This document shows, one piece after another, positions 50,340 through 61,131 of a DNA stretch of 64,000 nt. This stretch comes from Aspidiotus rigidus (taxonomy: Eukaryota > Arthropoda > Insecta > Hemiptera > Diaspididae), in NCBI GenBank assembly GCA_035079385.1, contig JAVHKY010000013.1, forward strand, positions 8,988,001 through 9,052,000, written 5' to 3'. Numbering within the stretch: the stretch's first letter is position 1; every line of letters starts with the position of its first letter. Below the pieces are notes generated by a model, which did no database searches, was not told where the DNA came from, and worked only from the letters and a program-made list of their open reading frames with translations. The translations under genes were made by a program, and so were the position numbers.

Positions 50340-51345
50340 ATAATTCAGCAAGAAATTGAGGCTCTGCTCGCACAATATTCAATATGGTTTCAAAAAAGGT
50401 CGAAACCTTCAAAACCAAGTCGAAGAAACCTTCCTTTCAAACTCCCACCATACACTATATTCTTTGATCTCGAAGAAGCATACCCTTGAGTTTCGAGACA
50501 TTAAATATGCCAAAAACTGTACAATTTCGGTCTTAAAGTCAATTTAACAAAAATTTTACAAAGTTATTCACATGATAGATTTATATCGGCCAGACTACAG
50601 AATAAATTTTCACCTTCACGTCTCTCTACATGCCATTTCGGATACATACAGCACTCAACCTCTCATTCAACGCATTCACCTAGAATTACTTACTCATCCT
50701 TAGCTCATCCAAATTGCACTCATCTGGATCCATAGTTATATCAATCTATCTGAACATGAATCTATACTCCATCATCTCTGCTACCTATCTGACTGCACCC
50801 GTTCTCTGTCTCTAATTACAAAAACTATCACTGTCCTTTCAATCTTTAAAAATGGAAATCATTCTGAAAAACCCAAGTGCCCAACAAACTTCTTAGTACG
50901 AAACTATGTATCCTGGTCCACCTGTATTAGAAGCCCAAGAAGGGAAAAAGTTGTTCCTATATACGTCTAAGAATTGGTAATACCCCAATCACACATTCAC
51001 GTCTCAACAATCCTGACAGAGATTAGATCAAAGGAAAAGATTGCAGAGCCCGTAAGAAAAACTTTGGTTTAATTATAATCATTAAACTAAAGTTTTTCTT
51101 ACGGACTCTGCAATCTTTTCCTTTGATCTAATCTCTGTGAATAATGGCCCGTAATATCAAGGAGACTATCTCTCGTATCAACAATCCTGAACTCCTGACT
51201 CCCCCATCCTCTCCTTACTATGAAGAAGAAACCCTGATAGTCGCACACTTCTTTTCCTACTCTTCCTTCTTTCTTATATGCTATCCCCTCTCTCAAATAC
51301 ATATGCTTCATCCAATTCTACTCCTCCATCTAAAAAAAAATTCGT
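50340..51345 (+). mobile_element. Jockey-type LINE, internally deleted
   Basis: Begins with IQYGFKKGRNLQNQVEE, as in the 35.3-kb copy, then jumps near 50.6 kb to the RNase H/3' region that is shared with 63.1-63.6 kb (CATCTGGATCCATAG, AATGGAAATCATTCTG). It ends with the cysteine/histidine region. A hairpin insertion lies at 51017-51137. Confidence 0.65.
51017..51137. repeat. Near-perfect 55-bp hairpin
   Basis: Two 55-nt arms with 2 mismatches surround an 11-nt loop. The arms begin CAGAGATTAGATC. TGA occurs on both sides. It interrupts LINE 3' sequence, so it is either a tiny foldback insertion or a local inverted duplication. Confidence 0.7.
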
Positions 51346-52006
51346 GATACAGGACAAAAGCTAACTTGAGCATCTTTTATACTGGCTTCCTACATTTCGA
51401 TGTATTATTGTATCAATTATATCACTTTTATCATATTGAATCGATTCTATTTATTATATCGACTTTCAATACAACGGCCATGATGACGTCATAGTAACAT
51501 ACATTCCAACCAGTATTTCTCAGCTTAGTAGGTATAAACTCAGTGTTCTGTATGTTCGGCTTTGTATAATTATTCAATTCTTTTTCTTCAACTCAGCCAA
51601 TGATTTCCAGTAGAAGTTGATCTTATTTAGGAAGGATATTTGAGAAATCAGAAGGATACTTCTTAATCCGATCTAAAGTACGAATGTTTCCTCGTTTCTA
51701 CATACTCCAGCGCCTCTTGATTCCAGAAAAATTATCATCCGCACATTATGGAAGAAATTTCAAATAGGAATTAATCTTAAGTCGTGACGTACGCAATCCA
51801 AAAAATCAGAAGCTTACACCACTCTTTGGGCTAAATATGAATATGTACCTTCTAGTTTCTGGTTTTAAATGTCTGTAGAATTATTTGACAATTTTCTTTT
51901 TTCTTTTGAATCTATGTATACTTGTGTGAGTAGATCATAATTCAACCAGAGGAATAAAATTCATATACGATTAAAAAGACTATTAAGAGCTTCAACAGCT
52001 ATATTA

Positions 52007-52707
52007 CACTACTGAACAGCATTTTATGCACATGAACTATCTAAGAAGTTTCTAGAAGTATTTTTCACGCTGAACACTATGCCGTTAACCGTTTTTTGCT
52101 ATCACATCGGAGTTTTGAGTAATTCGCGTTTGAAAATTCAAAAATCGCCAAAAACTGTACTTCCAAAATGCAATACCACAGTAAAAACAGAATACTGAGG
52201 TATTGTTCAACCACATAAAAATGTAGTTTGAACCTTGCTCTATAACATATTTACGATTTAGAATAATTGCACAATTTTTCAAACAGATATGAAAGATATT
52301 GTACAAGACTATTTTCAGCTTTGAACACCAGGCAATGTACATCCTCGCGTCGCGACGCAGAATCGCGTGTTTCCCCGCATTTGAAGCTGAAAATAGTCTT
52401 GTACAATATCGTTCATATCTGCTCGAAGAAATGTGCGATTATTCTAAATCGTAAATAAGTTATAGAGCAAGGTTCAAACTACATCTTTATGCGTTTGAAC
52501 ATACCTCAGTATTCCGTTTTTGATATGATATCGTATTATAAAAATACAGTTATTGGCGATTTTTTAATTTTCAAACGCGAATTACTCGGAACTCCGATGT
52601 AATAGCAAAAAACGGTCAACCGCATAGTGTTCAGCGTGAAAAATACTTATAGAAATTCCTTAGATAGTTCATGTGCATTCAAAAAATTTGAAATTTGTTC
52701 AATAGTG
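52007..52707. mobile_element. Palindromic (foldback) element with TTA target duplication
   Basis: The 701-bp element is an imperfect palindrome with arms of about 300 bp: CACTACTGAACA at the left end and TGTTCAATAGTG at the right. TTA flanks both sides (52004-52006, 52708-52710). The homologous unoccupied site at 17842-17844 has a single TTA. A 3-bp TTA duplication fits PIF/Harbinger-type insertion, but there is no transposase to confirm the family. Confidence 0.75.
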
Positions 52708-53044
52708 TTATAGTACATGAAAAGAAATTCCTCGAAAAATTTAAACTTTTGAGCTTCATGTATACGAGGGAAGAAAAATTTTGACCATAGAACTGCAGCT
52801 ATGGAAGCTACAGAGGCTTAGATATTTTCATGATTTCCGATTGAGGGCAGGGGTCCTGAAACTCTTCGCTCTATAGCTGGATTTAGGAAGGGCATTTGGG
52901 AAATCAGAAGCAAATTTCTTTATCCGATCCAGTGGCGTAGATAAGGGGGGATATAGAGGTTGTGCCCCCTTATTGCGCGTTTTTACCATTTCTCACCCAA
53001 TTTAATCTTTTTTTTTTACCTAACATTTTTTTTTTTTTTTCTAG

Positions 53045-53132
53045 TGATAACTCACCCTATAAAAAATATGCCCCTTCTCCGGGATTGCAAAATCGTATCT
53101 ACGTTACTGATCCCATCTAAAACTATGAATAA
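53045..53132 (+). pseudogene. Decayed copy of the unrecognised exon (unit 4)
   Basis: Follows a T tract and TTTTCTAG acceptor. The frame reads KKYAPSPGLQNRIYVTDPI then a stop, as in the 18.2-kb copy, so these two share a derived defect. Confidence 0.35.
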
Positions 53133-54003
53133 CTCCACGTTTCTACCCTCTCGACAGAGCCTTGGTTAAGGACAAATTTTCTGAACCTTCATCCCCACAT
53201 TATGCAAGAAATTTCAAATATAGGAGTCAATTTTCTTTAGCGACGTACGGGGTCAAAAAATGAGAAGCTTTCTCCTCTCTTTGGGCTAAAAACATAAATA
53301 TCTTACAATTTCTGGCATCTCAAAAATTGTTCAATGTTTGTAGGATTTGTTGACATTTTTGTTTTTTTTTCTTAATCGTACATTATGTGTAAACCACAAC
53401 AATCCTAAATGTCAGGACATGTGGCAGAAAAATGGAATTAATGGTTACAAAACTTTTGAGGTCTATGTGTATCATACAACATATGAAGGAAATTTTCAGA
53501 AAAACTTTCAACTTTACAAATAGGTGACCAAGAGAAAAAGGGCTAAAAAAAATTGATCTTTGAGCTAGCTCACAAAGGCCTACTTATCTCATGTTTTTCG
53601 ATGAGGATAGGAAGCCCTAAAACTTCTAATGGCTTAATAGCTGGATGGTTAAAATTTCTAATTGAAGAATCTAGGAATCGATCAGAAAGAGGGTATGAAG
53701 CTTGGTTATTCATCCTATATTGAACAATGACTTTTTCCCGTGAGTCACTGGAGCACTTGGACGTGTTCTTTACCAAAACTGGAGACTCTGCTCAGGTGTT
53801 CGGCTATCCAAATATTTTGGAGATGTGAGAGAGACATTATACAAAAAACTGTAAAGTTTACAAAGCTCAGTGTTTTAAATAGTTTCTGAGGTCGCCAACA
53901 AACTATTGTTGGATCCAAAAGATTTCGCCAATATCTCAAAAAGAAAAAAAATACTGGAACCTTTTTGAGTAGAATGAAATTTTAATGATGCAATAAATAC
54001 AAT

Positions 54004-54009
54004 TTTATT
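54004..54009 (-). terminator. AATAAA polyadenylation signal, peptide gene copy 4
   Basis: AATAAA in the shared context, 172 bp beyond the stop codon. Confidence 0.5.
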
Positions 54010-54180
54010 CAATTTTGCCACGCTATTGAAAACAGAAATAATCCAAATATTTGAAATTTATGAAAACAAAGGTATTTGAGTACGTAATAATTGAAACGAT
54101 GAAATTATTTCCTTTTGAAAGTTCTCATTTGTTTGTCGTGACCCAGTTTAATTGGATGTGATGGGACTTTTTTCAAAATA

Positions 54181-54488
54181 TTAACAAGGTCCATCATGCG
54201 CGAATTGGTATCCTGGAATGAGAGAAAATTACTTTTTTACAATAAGTAGTCAATAATAATTATCAAATAATTAATAGTTATTGGGATTTTTCAAAGAGAT
54301 TCTGAGGACCCGGAGGTATTCCCATGCATATGAGAATTCAAACAAACTCTGCAAATGGTGCGACTGTAAACTAGAATTGAATTTTAAATAGCCCGACTTC
54401 CAGGTAAATTCTAAACCAGTTTCTGCGTTCGTTTACATTTGGCGAGAATATCTCTAAATCTTTAGAATTGATCTGTTGAAAAACTACC

Positions 54489-54523
<35 letters not shown>

Positions 54524-55392
54524 TTTTTACGAGCATTTGAGCATCACTAAGGGCTATTTGCTCGATCGAAAAAGAGGTGGATGACAAATTTTATATCATT
54601 ACTTACAACTTAATGTTATAATTTAGGTGGTATAGTCTAATATATGATTATTAACGAAAGAGTTAGATGTAATTGAAAAATTGGGTGGCTTGTAAGTAGG
54701 TCAAAGTTGAGTGTATTGATTCAGAGTTGTCTTTTAAGGCAAGGTGAATGAAAGGAGGAATATTGAGGGCAGATCGAGTGGGATGAAGAACCGGACAAGA
54801 GAAGAAATGTTCCACTGTCAAGTTATCTCGGCAACAATGAGGACATGATGGCGGGCCAAGATTTGCTAAAAAATGGGCGTGAGTCAGACATGTGTGTCCT
54901 ATTCTCAAACGAGTTAAAATGACTTCTTCTCGTCTCGACTGTCTATATAGGGTGAGGACCACTTAGAGGGTTTGCTTTTGATTTTTCTTAGTTTGTTGTT
55001 TGTTAAATCTTCCCAAGAGCCGAACCAAAGTTGAGAAATTAAGGAAGCATAATATACTTTTAGGACTTTAGCCGGTGATAAAATGGGATCTATTATTTCA
55101 GGAAGAAATGTAGCTTGTTTGGCTGCCTTATCTACTGAATCATGGGGAGGAAAGTCAACATGGCCAGGAATCCAATACCGTATATTGATATAAATATATT
55201 GTGGGTTTAATAATAATATGATGGAAACGGATTTAGGTACTCACGTCCTCCTGCATTATTCGCCTTAAACAAATCATCGAAGCTGTTAAAGTTTTGAGGA
55301 TTACCGGTCTTGTCGTCTATTGCACAGATGGTAGCTTGTGAAAAAGCTACGACGGATGCGAGAAGCACAAACAACATTGTGATTGTTTTCAT
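54181..55392 (-). CDS. Small secreted two-cysteine peptide, copy 4 (LINE in intron)
   Basis: Coding exons are 55245-55392 and 54181-54212. The phase-1 intron is 1032 bp (donor GTGAGT at 55239-55244; acceptor CATTCCAG ending at 54213) because a 5'-truncated LINE sits at 54493-55175. The product is 59 residues: signal peptide 1-20 (MKTITMLFVLLASVVAFSQA), Cys23, PQNF at 32-35, GG at the junction and last residues FAHDGPC with Cys59 terminal. Closest to copy 3. The acceptor is CCAG rather than CTAG, still canonical. The surrounding flank matches copies 1-3 for kilobases. Function unknown. Confidence 0.8.
54493..55175 (-). mobile_element. 5'-truncated Jockey-type LINE in intron of peptide copy 4
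   Basis: Flanked by an 8-bp target duplication TACCGTAT (54485-54492, 55176-55183). On the minus strand it starts inside RNase H (YWIPGHVDF, DKAAKQA), then RLRIGHT and the zinc-knuckle-like CPHC...HFFSC, and ends in an A/TA-rich tail (54.49-54.53 kb). One frameshift near 54.95 kb. Comparison with copy 3 shows the intact intron without it. Confidence 0.8.
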
Positions 55393-56441
55393 TTTGGCGT
55401 TTATTAGAGCTGATGGATCAGAAACGAAAGCTCGTCATAAAAATATTCTACTAAAATATCAAATCACCTACAAATTTTAAATTCTTATCCTCTACTCCAC
55501 TTTTCTTGAAGAGATCGTCAAAGGACAAGGAGTGCAAATTATTGATATACATATATTAATCAACTCTGAAAAACTCATTGGATGGCCCCGTTATAAAGTA
55601 AGTACATAATTCATTATGGGAGTAGCATCACGTTTCTTTCTCTACTTGAGCGATATTTAACAAAAATATTTTAGAAAACCCCTGAGCTTAATGAGAAGAT
55701 TCTACTTTAGAGTACTAAAAGATATCGACTTTTGTAAAAATTATTAAAATTTCTGTGATACTCAGAATAAAATTCCAAAAAATGATGAAAAGCACATATT
55801 CAAGAACACCAGGTACCTGATTTTTTTTTCTACAGATATACCTACTAAAAAAGTTTATGTGTTAATTGCAACTTCTATATCAGCAGCAAAGTAGGTAATT
55901 TTGAATTGAGGATTTTGACTTGAATTCGATGTCGAATTAAAGTCTCACGTGAGAGGTTGCAAAATCGACCGCAGATTAACGTGACTAATCAGTCAAAATG
56001 AGGTCAGCAAAAAAGACTTTATAGGCAGCAGGCATATCATGCCTATTTCCTAGGTACTCTACTAGTCACCCATTGACCTATGAATTAATTAAATTATACT
56101 AACAGGATTTTTTTATGGCGTGTAAAGTATTAAGGTCTGCTGAAGAATAAGAAGTGGTTGGCTCACAAGAAACCGTTCTATTCCTCATTTCCAAAGGGCA
56201 AAATTTCAAAAATATTTACATGTTGAGCAAAACGTTAGAGAGTTGAATGAAATTACTTCAATTTAGAGTTTCTCGATTTACCTGATTTCTCATTTTTATT
56301 TCTCGCTTAAATTATTAGTGTTTTTTTGATACGTAGGAATGATTTTTGAAAATATGAAAAATGTATAATTATACAAATATAAGAAAACCAAGTGCTCATA
56401 AATGATCATGACATATAAGAATTAGTAAAAGTAAAACTTAC

Positions 56442-56502
56442 TTGGAGAGAAGAGTGAAGGTAGATAGGTAGGTAGTAAAGTACTTGTCTTTTATGACATT
56501 AT
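56442..56502 (-). other. Non-coding first exon of peptide gene copy 4
   Basis: Predicted 61-nt leader exon ending CTCTCCAA before a GTAAGT donor at 56436-56441; shorter than in other copies by an internal deletion. Acceptor TCAG at 55410-55413. Confidence 0.55.
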
Positions 56503-56524
56503 ACTCTAAAATTCAATTCAAAGT

Positions 56525-56533
56525 CTTTTTATA
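56525..56533 (-). promoter_or_regulatory. TATA box (TATAAAAAG) of peptide gene copy 4
   Basis: TATAAAAAG with the AAAATGGGATTTT block upstream. TGACGTCA at 56664-56671 is only about 130 bp away here, because a piece of the upstream flank is missing relative to copies 1-3. Confidence 0.55.
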
Positions 56534-56914
56534 TGAGAAAAAGTCATGAAAAAAATCCCATTTTCTTCTTATTCGTGTCCCTACGTTGTATAGTACCTAC
56601 GTCTAATTGTATTTGAAGAAAAAAAAAAATAAACATATCCTACATGTTTCAAAATTTTACAGATGACGTCAAATATGCAATGGGTCAACGGACTCACATT
56701 TGCCGAGTATTCTTATCATTTCAGCAGCACAGTAGGGACAAGGTATCCATGCTTACGTAAGCTCTTTTTTCACATCAAATTGTAATGGTTAGCATTTTCA
56801 GGAAACACTAATTGGACAGGAAGAAAAAAAGAGGACGCTCTCAATTAATCTAGCTGACGCTAATATTCGAAACAATATCCGTTATTATGATATAAGTAGT
56901 TGTACGTAAAACAA

Positions 56915-57400
56915 GCATGCAAAATTTTTTTGCAGTTGTCCCACACAAAACATTTCAATGAGTGATTGTTGCAAGACGCGGAGAACATACTGCAGTATTC
57001 TTCACCAAAAGATTTTATTTTCAAGAATATTGTCACAGTAAACTAGGGAAAAAATTGCTGCGAAATTGCAAATCCGCTTTACCGTCAAAACCTAATCGCC
57101 ACATAACGTCCTAAAGCCTCTAAATCCTCTGGGAACAGTAGCAAGCAGAGGGTTTTCGGTAAAAAGTGGGTTTTACTGGTAGAAGTATGAAAGTTGGTAC
57201 AGGGAGAATAATACCACTGCGAAATTATACAATGATGGGAAGCCCCACGTATTCTGCCACGAGAGGCCAAAGTATCATCTCTTACTGGTAAAATAGGGTG
57301 AGCATCGTCATCGTTCTTGGAATCTATTTTACTTAATTTCACTCTACCCTGATTACGACTTACAAGATTCGAACACGAGAACCACGTTCCCCATTTGCGA
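56915..57400. repeat. Dispersed repeat family R1, copy c (partial)
   Basis: Shorter third copy at the end of duplication unit 4, starting within the TTGCAGTTGTCCC segment. Confidence 0.6.
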
Positions 57401-58230
57401 ATTTTTGGTACAAAATGTATAAAAATGATAGTAGTTTTTCGCCTCTAGACCAAAAGGATTAAATTTCTACAAGTTAAATAAAATGTACAGTAAAAACTCA
57501 CCAAGATGGGAACCTCTGTAAAACAGAAAAACGAAAAAAAAAAAAAAAACGGATCCGACACTTTTTCCATGTAAGATACACCATTCTAAGACGGGAACCT
57601 CTTATTCTCTTTAGCCTCATTGATGCGGGAAATAACGCGTTGATCTCATGACAGAATACATTCGATCAATGACGACTCTTGCAGACGATTACGTTTTGAA
57701 GTGTTCTTTTCAGCCTGTTCCTTTCGCCTATGGTATATAGTTATGTTGAGTCGAAAAAAGGTGATCCCTACCCTGATTTAGCGAGTGAGCTTCCCATAAG
57801 CTATTAGGATAAGCCACTAGCTTCAAATTAAAGCCTGCATTATACTAGCCTTGATTGCCCCCAAAAGCTATTAGCTTTAAATATTCTAAACTAGATTTCC
57901 GCGAGTGAGCACCCCATAAGCTACCATTCAAATATTCTATTCTAAACTAGACTTATACTACATGAAGAAGGGAGCGAAGGACATGAAACATGATCTTTAT
58001 TCATTGGCTACGTCAGAACATTTTAGATATGTTCATGTCTTTTCTCTATCCCTACCCTAATCTCAAAATATGTCCCGTCGAACTCAGCCCTTACTCTGAT
58101 TCTGGAATTTGCGTCCAGGCGTCTGTACAGTATACTGGACTTGGACTGGCTAAGGCCTCACCTTGTATTATACTAGCTTTATTTTAATATTATAGGGATT
58201 TTCCAGTATTACAAATTCCATACGCATTCT
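57401..58230. other. No gene recognised
   Basis: Contains two related phrases with GGGAACCTCT and a repeated CCCCATAAGCTA; no coding evidence. Confidence 0.4.
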
Positions 58231-58356
58231 CCTACGTGTTATCGAATTTCTAACATTGCTCTTATCGCAAAATACTCCAGAATGAAAATGAGTATGCAAT
58301 CCAGCAACACCCATAAGAGCAATGTTAGAAATACTACCAACTCGATAACACGTAGG
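58231..58356. repeat. Inverted repeat
   Basis: CCTACGTGTTATCGA and TTTCTAACATTGCTCTTAT recur inverted at the other end (ATAAGAGCAATGTTAGAAA, TCGATAACACGTAGG). Confidence 0.55.
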
Positions 58357-58379
58357 GATCATGTGCACTGTTTTATACA

Positions 58380-59060
58380 TTAATATCCAAAATTATTTAG
58401 AATGGATTTTTTTTGGATAAGAAAAAAAAAAATTCAAATTAAGTATTTCCTGAAAACATTTAACAATGGAATCCGATATTTAAAAAAAATACAATCCGAT
58501 AAAATTAGTTCACCTACTATAATTATGCTCTTGACCTAGAAGATTAGGAACATTTGACAAAATAATTCCATTATAATTTGGTCGTCTGACGTCAACTGTA
58601 ATATTGTGGAACATTTTTTATTCCTGAAATGTACTCGGCAGGTACGATTAGACCTATATGACAACAATCGTGTAGGAGTGCGAGTCAAATTGTACAAGGC
58701 CTATTTGACGCAGGTACTTTTTCAACAACCTTTATCATGTTCATGTACGTGGACATCGTATCCAATAAATCGTTGAAATTATCGATATTGGAAAATTTTT
58801 TCCCATCAAATGCTTTTAGTTGTTTGTACTCGTAAATGATTAGCATAAGAAAACTATACAAAATAATTCCATTAATTTACACATGACGTCATCTGTGACA
58901 TTGTGGAACATGCAAGATATTAATTTTCTCAGAATTTACTTGAAAAAGACGAGTAGACCTACTACATTGTATTTAAGTAGAGTTCAGTTGCAATTGACGT
59001 AGGTGACTTTTTCAAAGATCTTTATCATATTCATGCGCACATCATTTCGCAACGTCATAA
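58380..59060. repeat. Tandemly repeated upstream segment of peptide copy 5
   Basis: 58558-58760 and 58860-59050 are diverged tandem copies (AAATAATTCCATTA, TGACGTCA, ATTGTGGAACAT, CTTTATCAT). The second copy ends just before the promoter at 59155. Confidence 0.6.
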
Positions 59061-59154
59061 AACATGCATTTTTTTATTGATCATAGTTGTAAGTGAATCG
59101 AGTAATAACCAAAAGAGAAGAAAAAATATGGAATTTCTTCATTGTTGCTTCTTG

Positions 59155-59163
59155 TATAAAAAG
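59155..59163 (+). promoter_or_regulatory. TATA box (TATAAAAAG) of peptide gene copy 5
   Basis: TATAAAAAG on the plus strand, preceded by GAAAAAATATGGAATTTC, which resembles the AAAATGGGATTT block of the other copies. TGACGTCA occurs at 58884-58891 and again at 58587-58594 in a tandemly repeated upstream segment. Confidence 0.6.
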
Positions 59164-59185
59164 ACCTCCAATTCAACGTAGGAGC

Positions 59186-59259
59186 AATCAGTCTTTTCTA
59201 TTGTGCCATAGAAGATACTTCACTATCTAATTTCAGGAACAATTCCTATTTCTTTCAAA
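59186..59259 (+). other. Non-coding first exon of peptide gene copy 5
   Basis: Predicted leader exon of about 74 nt, ending TTTCAAA before a GTAAGT donor at 59260-59265. An arthropod-type initiator TCAGT is at 59188-59192. The acceptor is the pyrimidine-rich CCATCAG ending at 61110. The 1851-bp intron between them contains a minus-strand LINE. Alignment to the minus-strand copies (CATAGAAGA, TACTTCACTA) supports homology. Confidence 0.6.
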
Positions 59260-59439
59260 GTAAGTTTTATAATTATTTCTTCATTTGTCATACTCACTTA
59301 TAAGGCGGCACCAGGTTTCCGTGAGTCTTACATTTTTTCATCATCTAAATTTACTGTAAAATATCTCAAAAGTTTAAATTAATTTGAATAGAAAATATAG
59401 GAAAGAGAGGGTCTGATAAACCATCTAGATAGCCTGAGA

Positions 59440-61000
59440 AATTTGGAAATAGGTAATCCAGGGCTATCGCTCCACGTGCTAATACAATAATATTTTCAAA
59501 ATGTCGTCTTTCGGAAATTTGGCGTTTAGAATTTCTGAAAGAAGTTGAGCAGGGGGTGGGAGTCTTTTTAATTCGGAAGAGTTTGTTTGAAGATTGGATT
59601 TTCCAGAGTTCGGCACAAGGATTTAAGATGAGTGAGCGGTAATGATTTTTATAGTCAGTGACAAGGAGGGGAGCTTGATCAGTAATAGTTCTTATCGAAG
59701 GAGGTGGCTATTTTAGCTGCCAGTAAGATCTAGACGATGACGGAAACCGTTAGTGGTTGTCGATATGGTAACGGCCTCAAGATTTTCTTAGAAGAGTCTG
59801 TGGGCTCTAAGAGGATTAGTTGAGCGGATGGAAATGTTATGATAGTCTGCAAAGAGACGTCAAGTGAGAGGGAAGTGAACGCATTTAGTGATATCGTTGA
59901 TAGCTATTAAGGAGAGGAGGACACCGAAAATTTCCTCTCGGGGACACCGTTCTCAACTGGATGGAGGGGGGAGTGATATTTTGGATTCGTACTGGTAAAG
60001 TTCTATTGTTGATAAAACTTTGTAAGATAGAAAGGAGGTTACCTCGAAGACCGAATTCATAAAGTTTTTAGTGATATAGCTTCTCCATACTCGAGGGAAG
60101 CCTTCTTGAAGGTCGAAAAATATAGAGTACAATGATGATTTAGTAAGTAAAGATTCGTTTATTTCCGGTTGGAGGTCGAAGAAGGCCTGAGTAGCGCTAT
60201 GTCACTTTCTGAAGCCATATTGGAAAGGTGACAGAAGATTGTTTGATTCTAAGAACGAAAGGAGTCTTTTGTTGAGGATTATTTGAAATAGTTTACAAAA
60301 TATACTGGATAGGGCGATAGGGTGGTATGATGCATGAAGAAGGGGATTTGAATTGGGTTTCAAGATGGGGAGGATGAAAACTGTTTTCCACGAGAGGGGG
60401 TACATATATATTTTAAGAGAAGATGGGGTTGAACAGGGCGAGAAGGTACGTAAGTGAATATTCTTGAGCATGGCCGCGTGGATGTTATCTACGCCGAGGG
60501 AAGCATTTATTAGGCTTTTTATGGTGGATTCAAGTTCTTCAGCAGTAACGGGGAGATTGTATGAGAGAGGACTGCCGGGAGGAAGTTCGGATGATATATG
60601 GGAATTTTCAGTTTCTAGTTTGTAGGATAATAAAGAAACTGTAATAGTTGGAGTTTGAGGAAACAGAAGAATAATGCTTGGCAAAGGTTTCTGTAATGAG
60701 TGCGGGATCCGAGGTGAGCGAGTCGGGATCCGAGGTGAGCGAGTCGTTGGAGATTAGAACCAGTACCGTAAATTTCCTAATATCTCTCCACATAGCGGAG
60801 ATAGAAACGGGATGATTCAAGCCTGCTATAAACAAACTCCAGAATCGTTTCTTTGCGATACGAACCAGAGTTCTAGGCTTGAGCGCGGACTTTTTTAAAT
60901 GAGATGAAATATAGGATTCAATATTGTAACTTTCAAGATATTTTTGTGATATAGTTTTTTTCCTGGTGTAGGAATATTTAAATTTTATTAAAGTTTGCAA
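59440..61000 (-). mobile_element. Jockey-type LINE, degenerate, in 5' intron of peptide copy 5
   Basis: On the minus strand: ALITETFAKHYSSVSSNSN, then RT segments ASLGVDNIHAAMLKNI, WKTVFILPILKPN, SYHPIALSSIFCKLFQ and FQYGFRK, further down a FFDLQEGFPRVW-like segment and ENGVPEGK. A 20-bp direct duplication inside (60715-60745) doubles DSLTSDP. Multiple stops; inactive. Confidence 0.75.
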
Positions 61001-61131
61001 AGAAGATTAGTAAATGTATTATTGAAGTATTTTATTAGTAGTTTCATACAGGTAATCCTATGATATATAATATAATAAAATGAAATAATATTTTTCTTTT
61101 GACCCATCAGTTGATTTTAATAAACATCAAA

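Larger units (their letters stand above)
51720..56890. repeat. Duplication unit 4 (carries peptide copy 4)
   Basis: Starts like unit 1 (GATTCCAGAAAAATTATC) and keeps the same order of blocks. Contains a palindromic insertion at 52007-52707 that unit 1 lacks. Confidence 0.65.
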
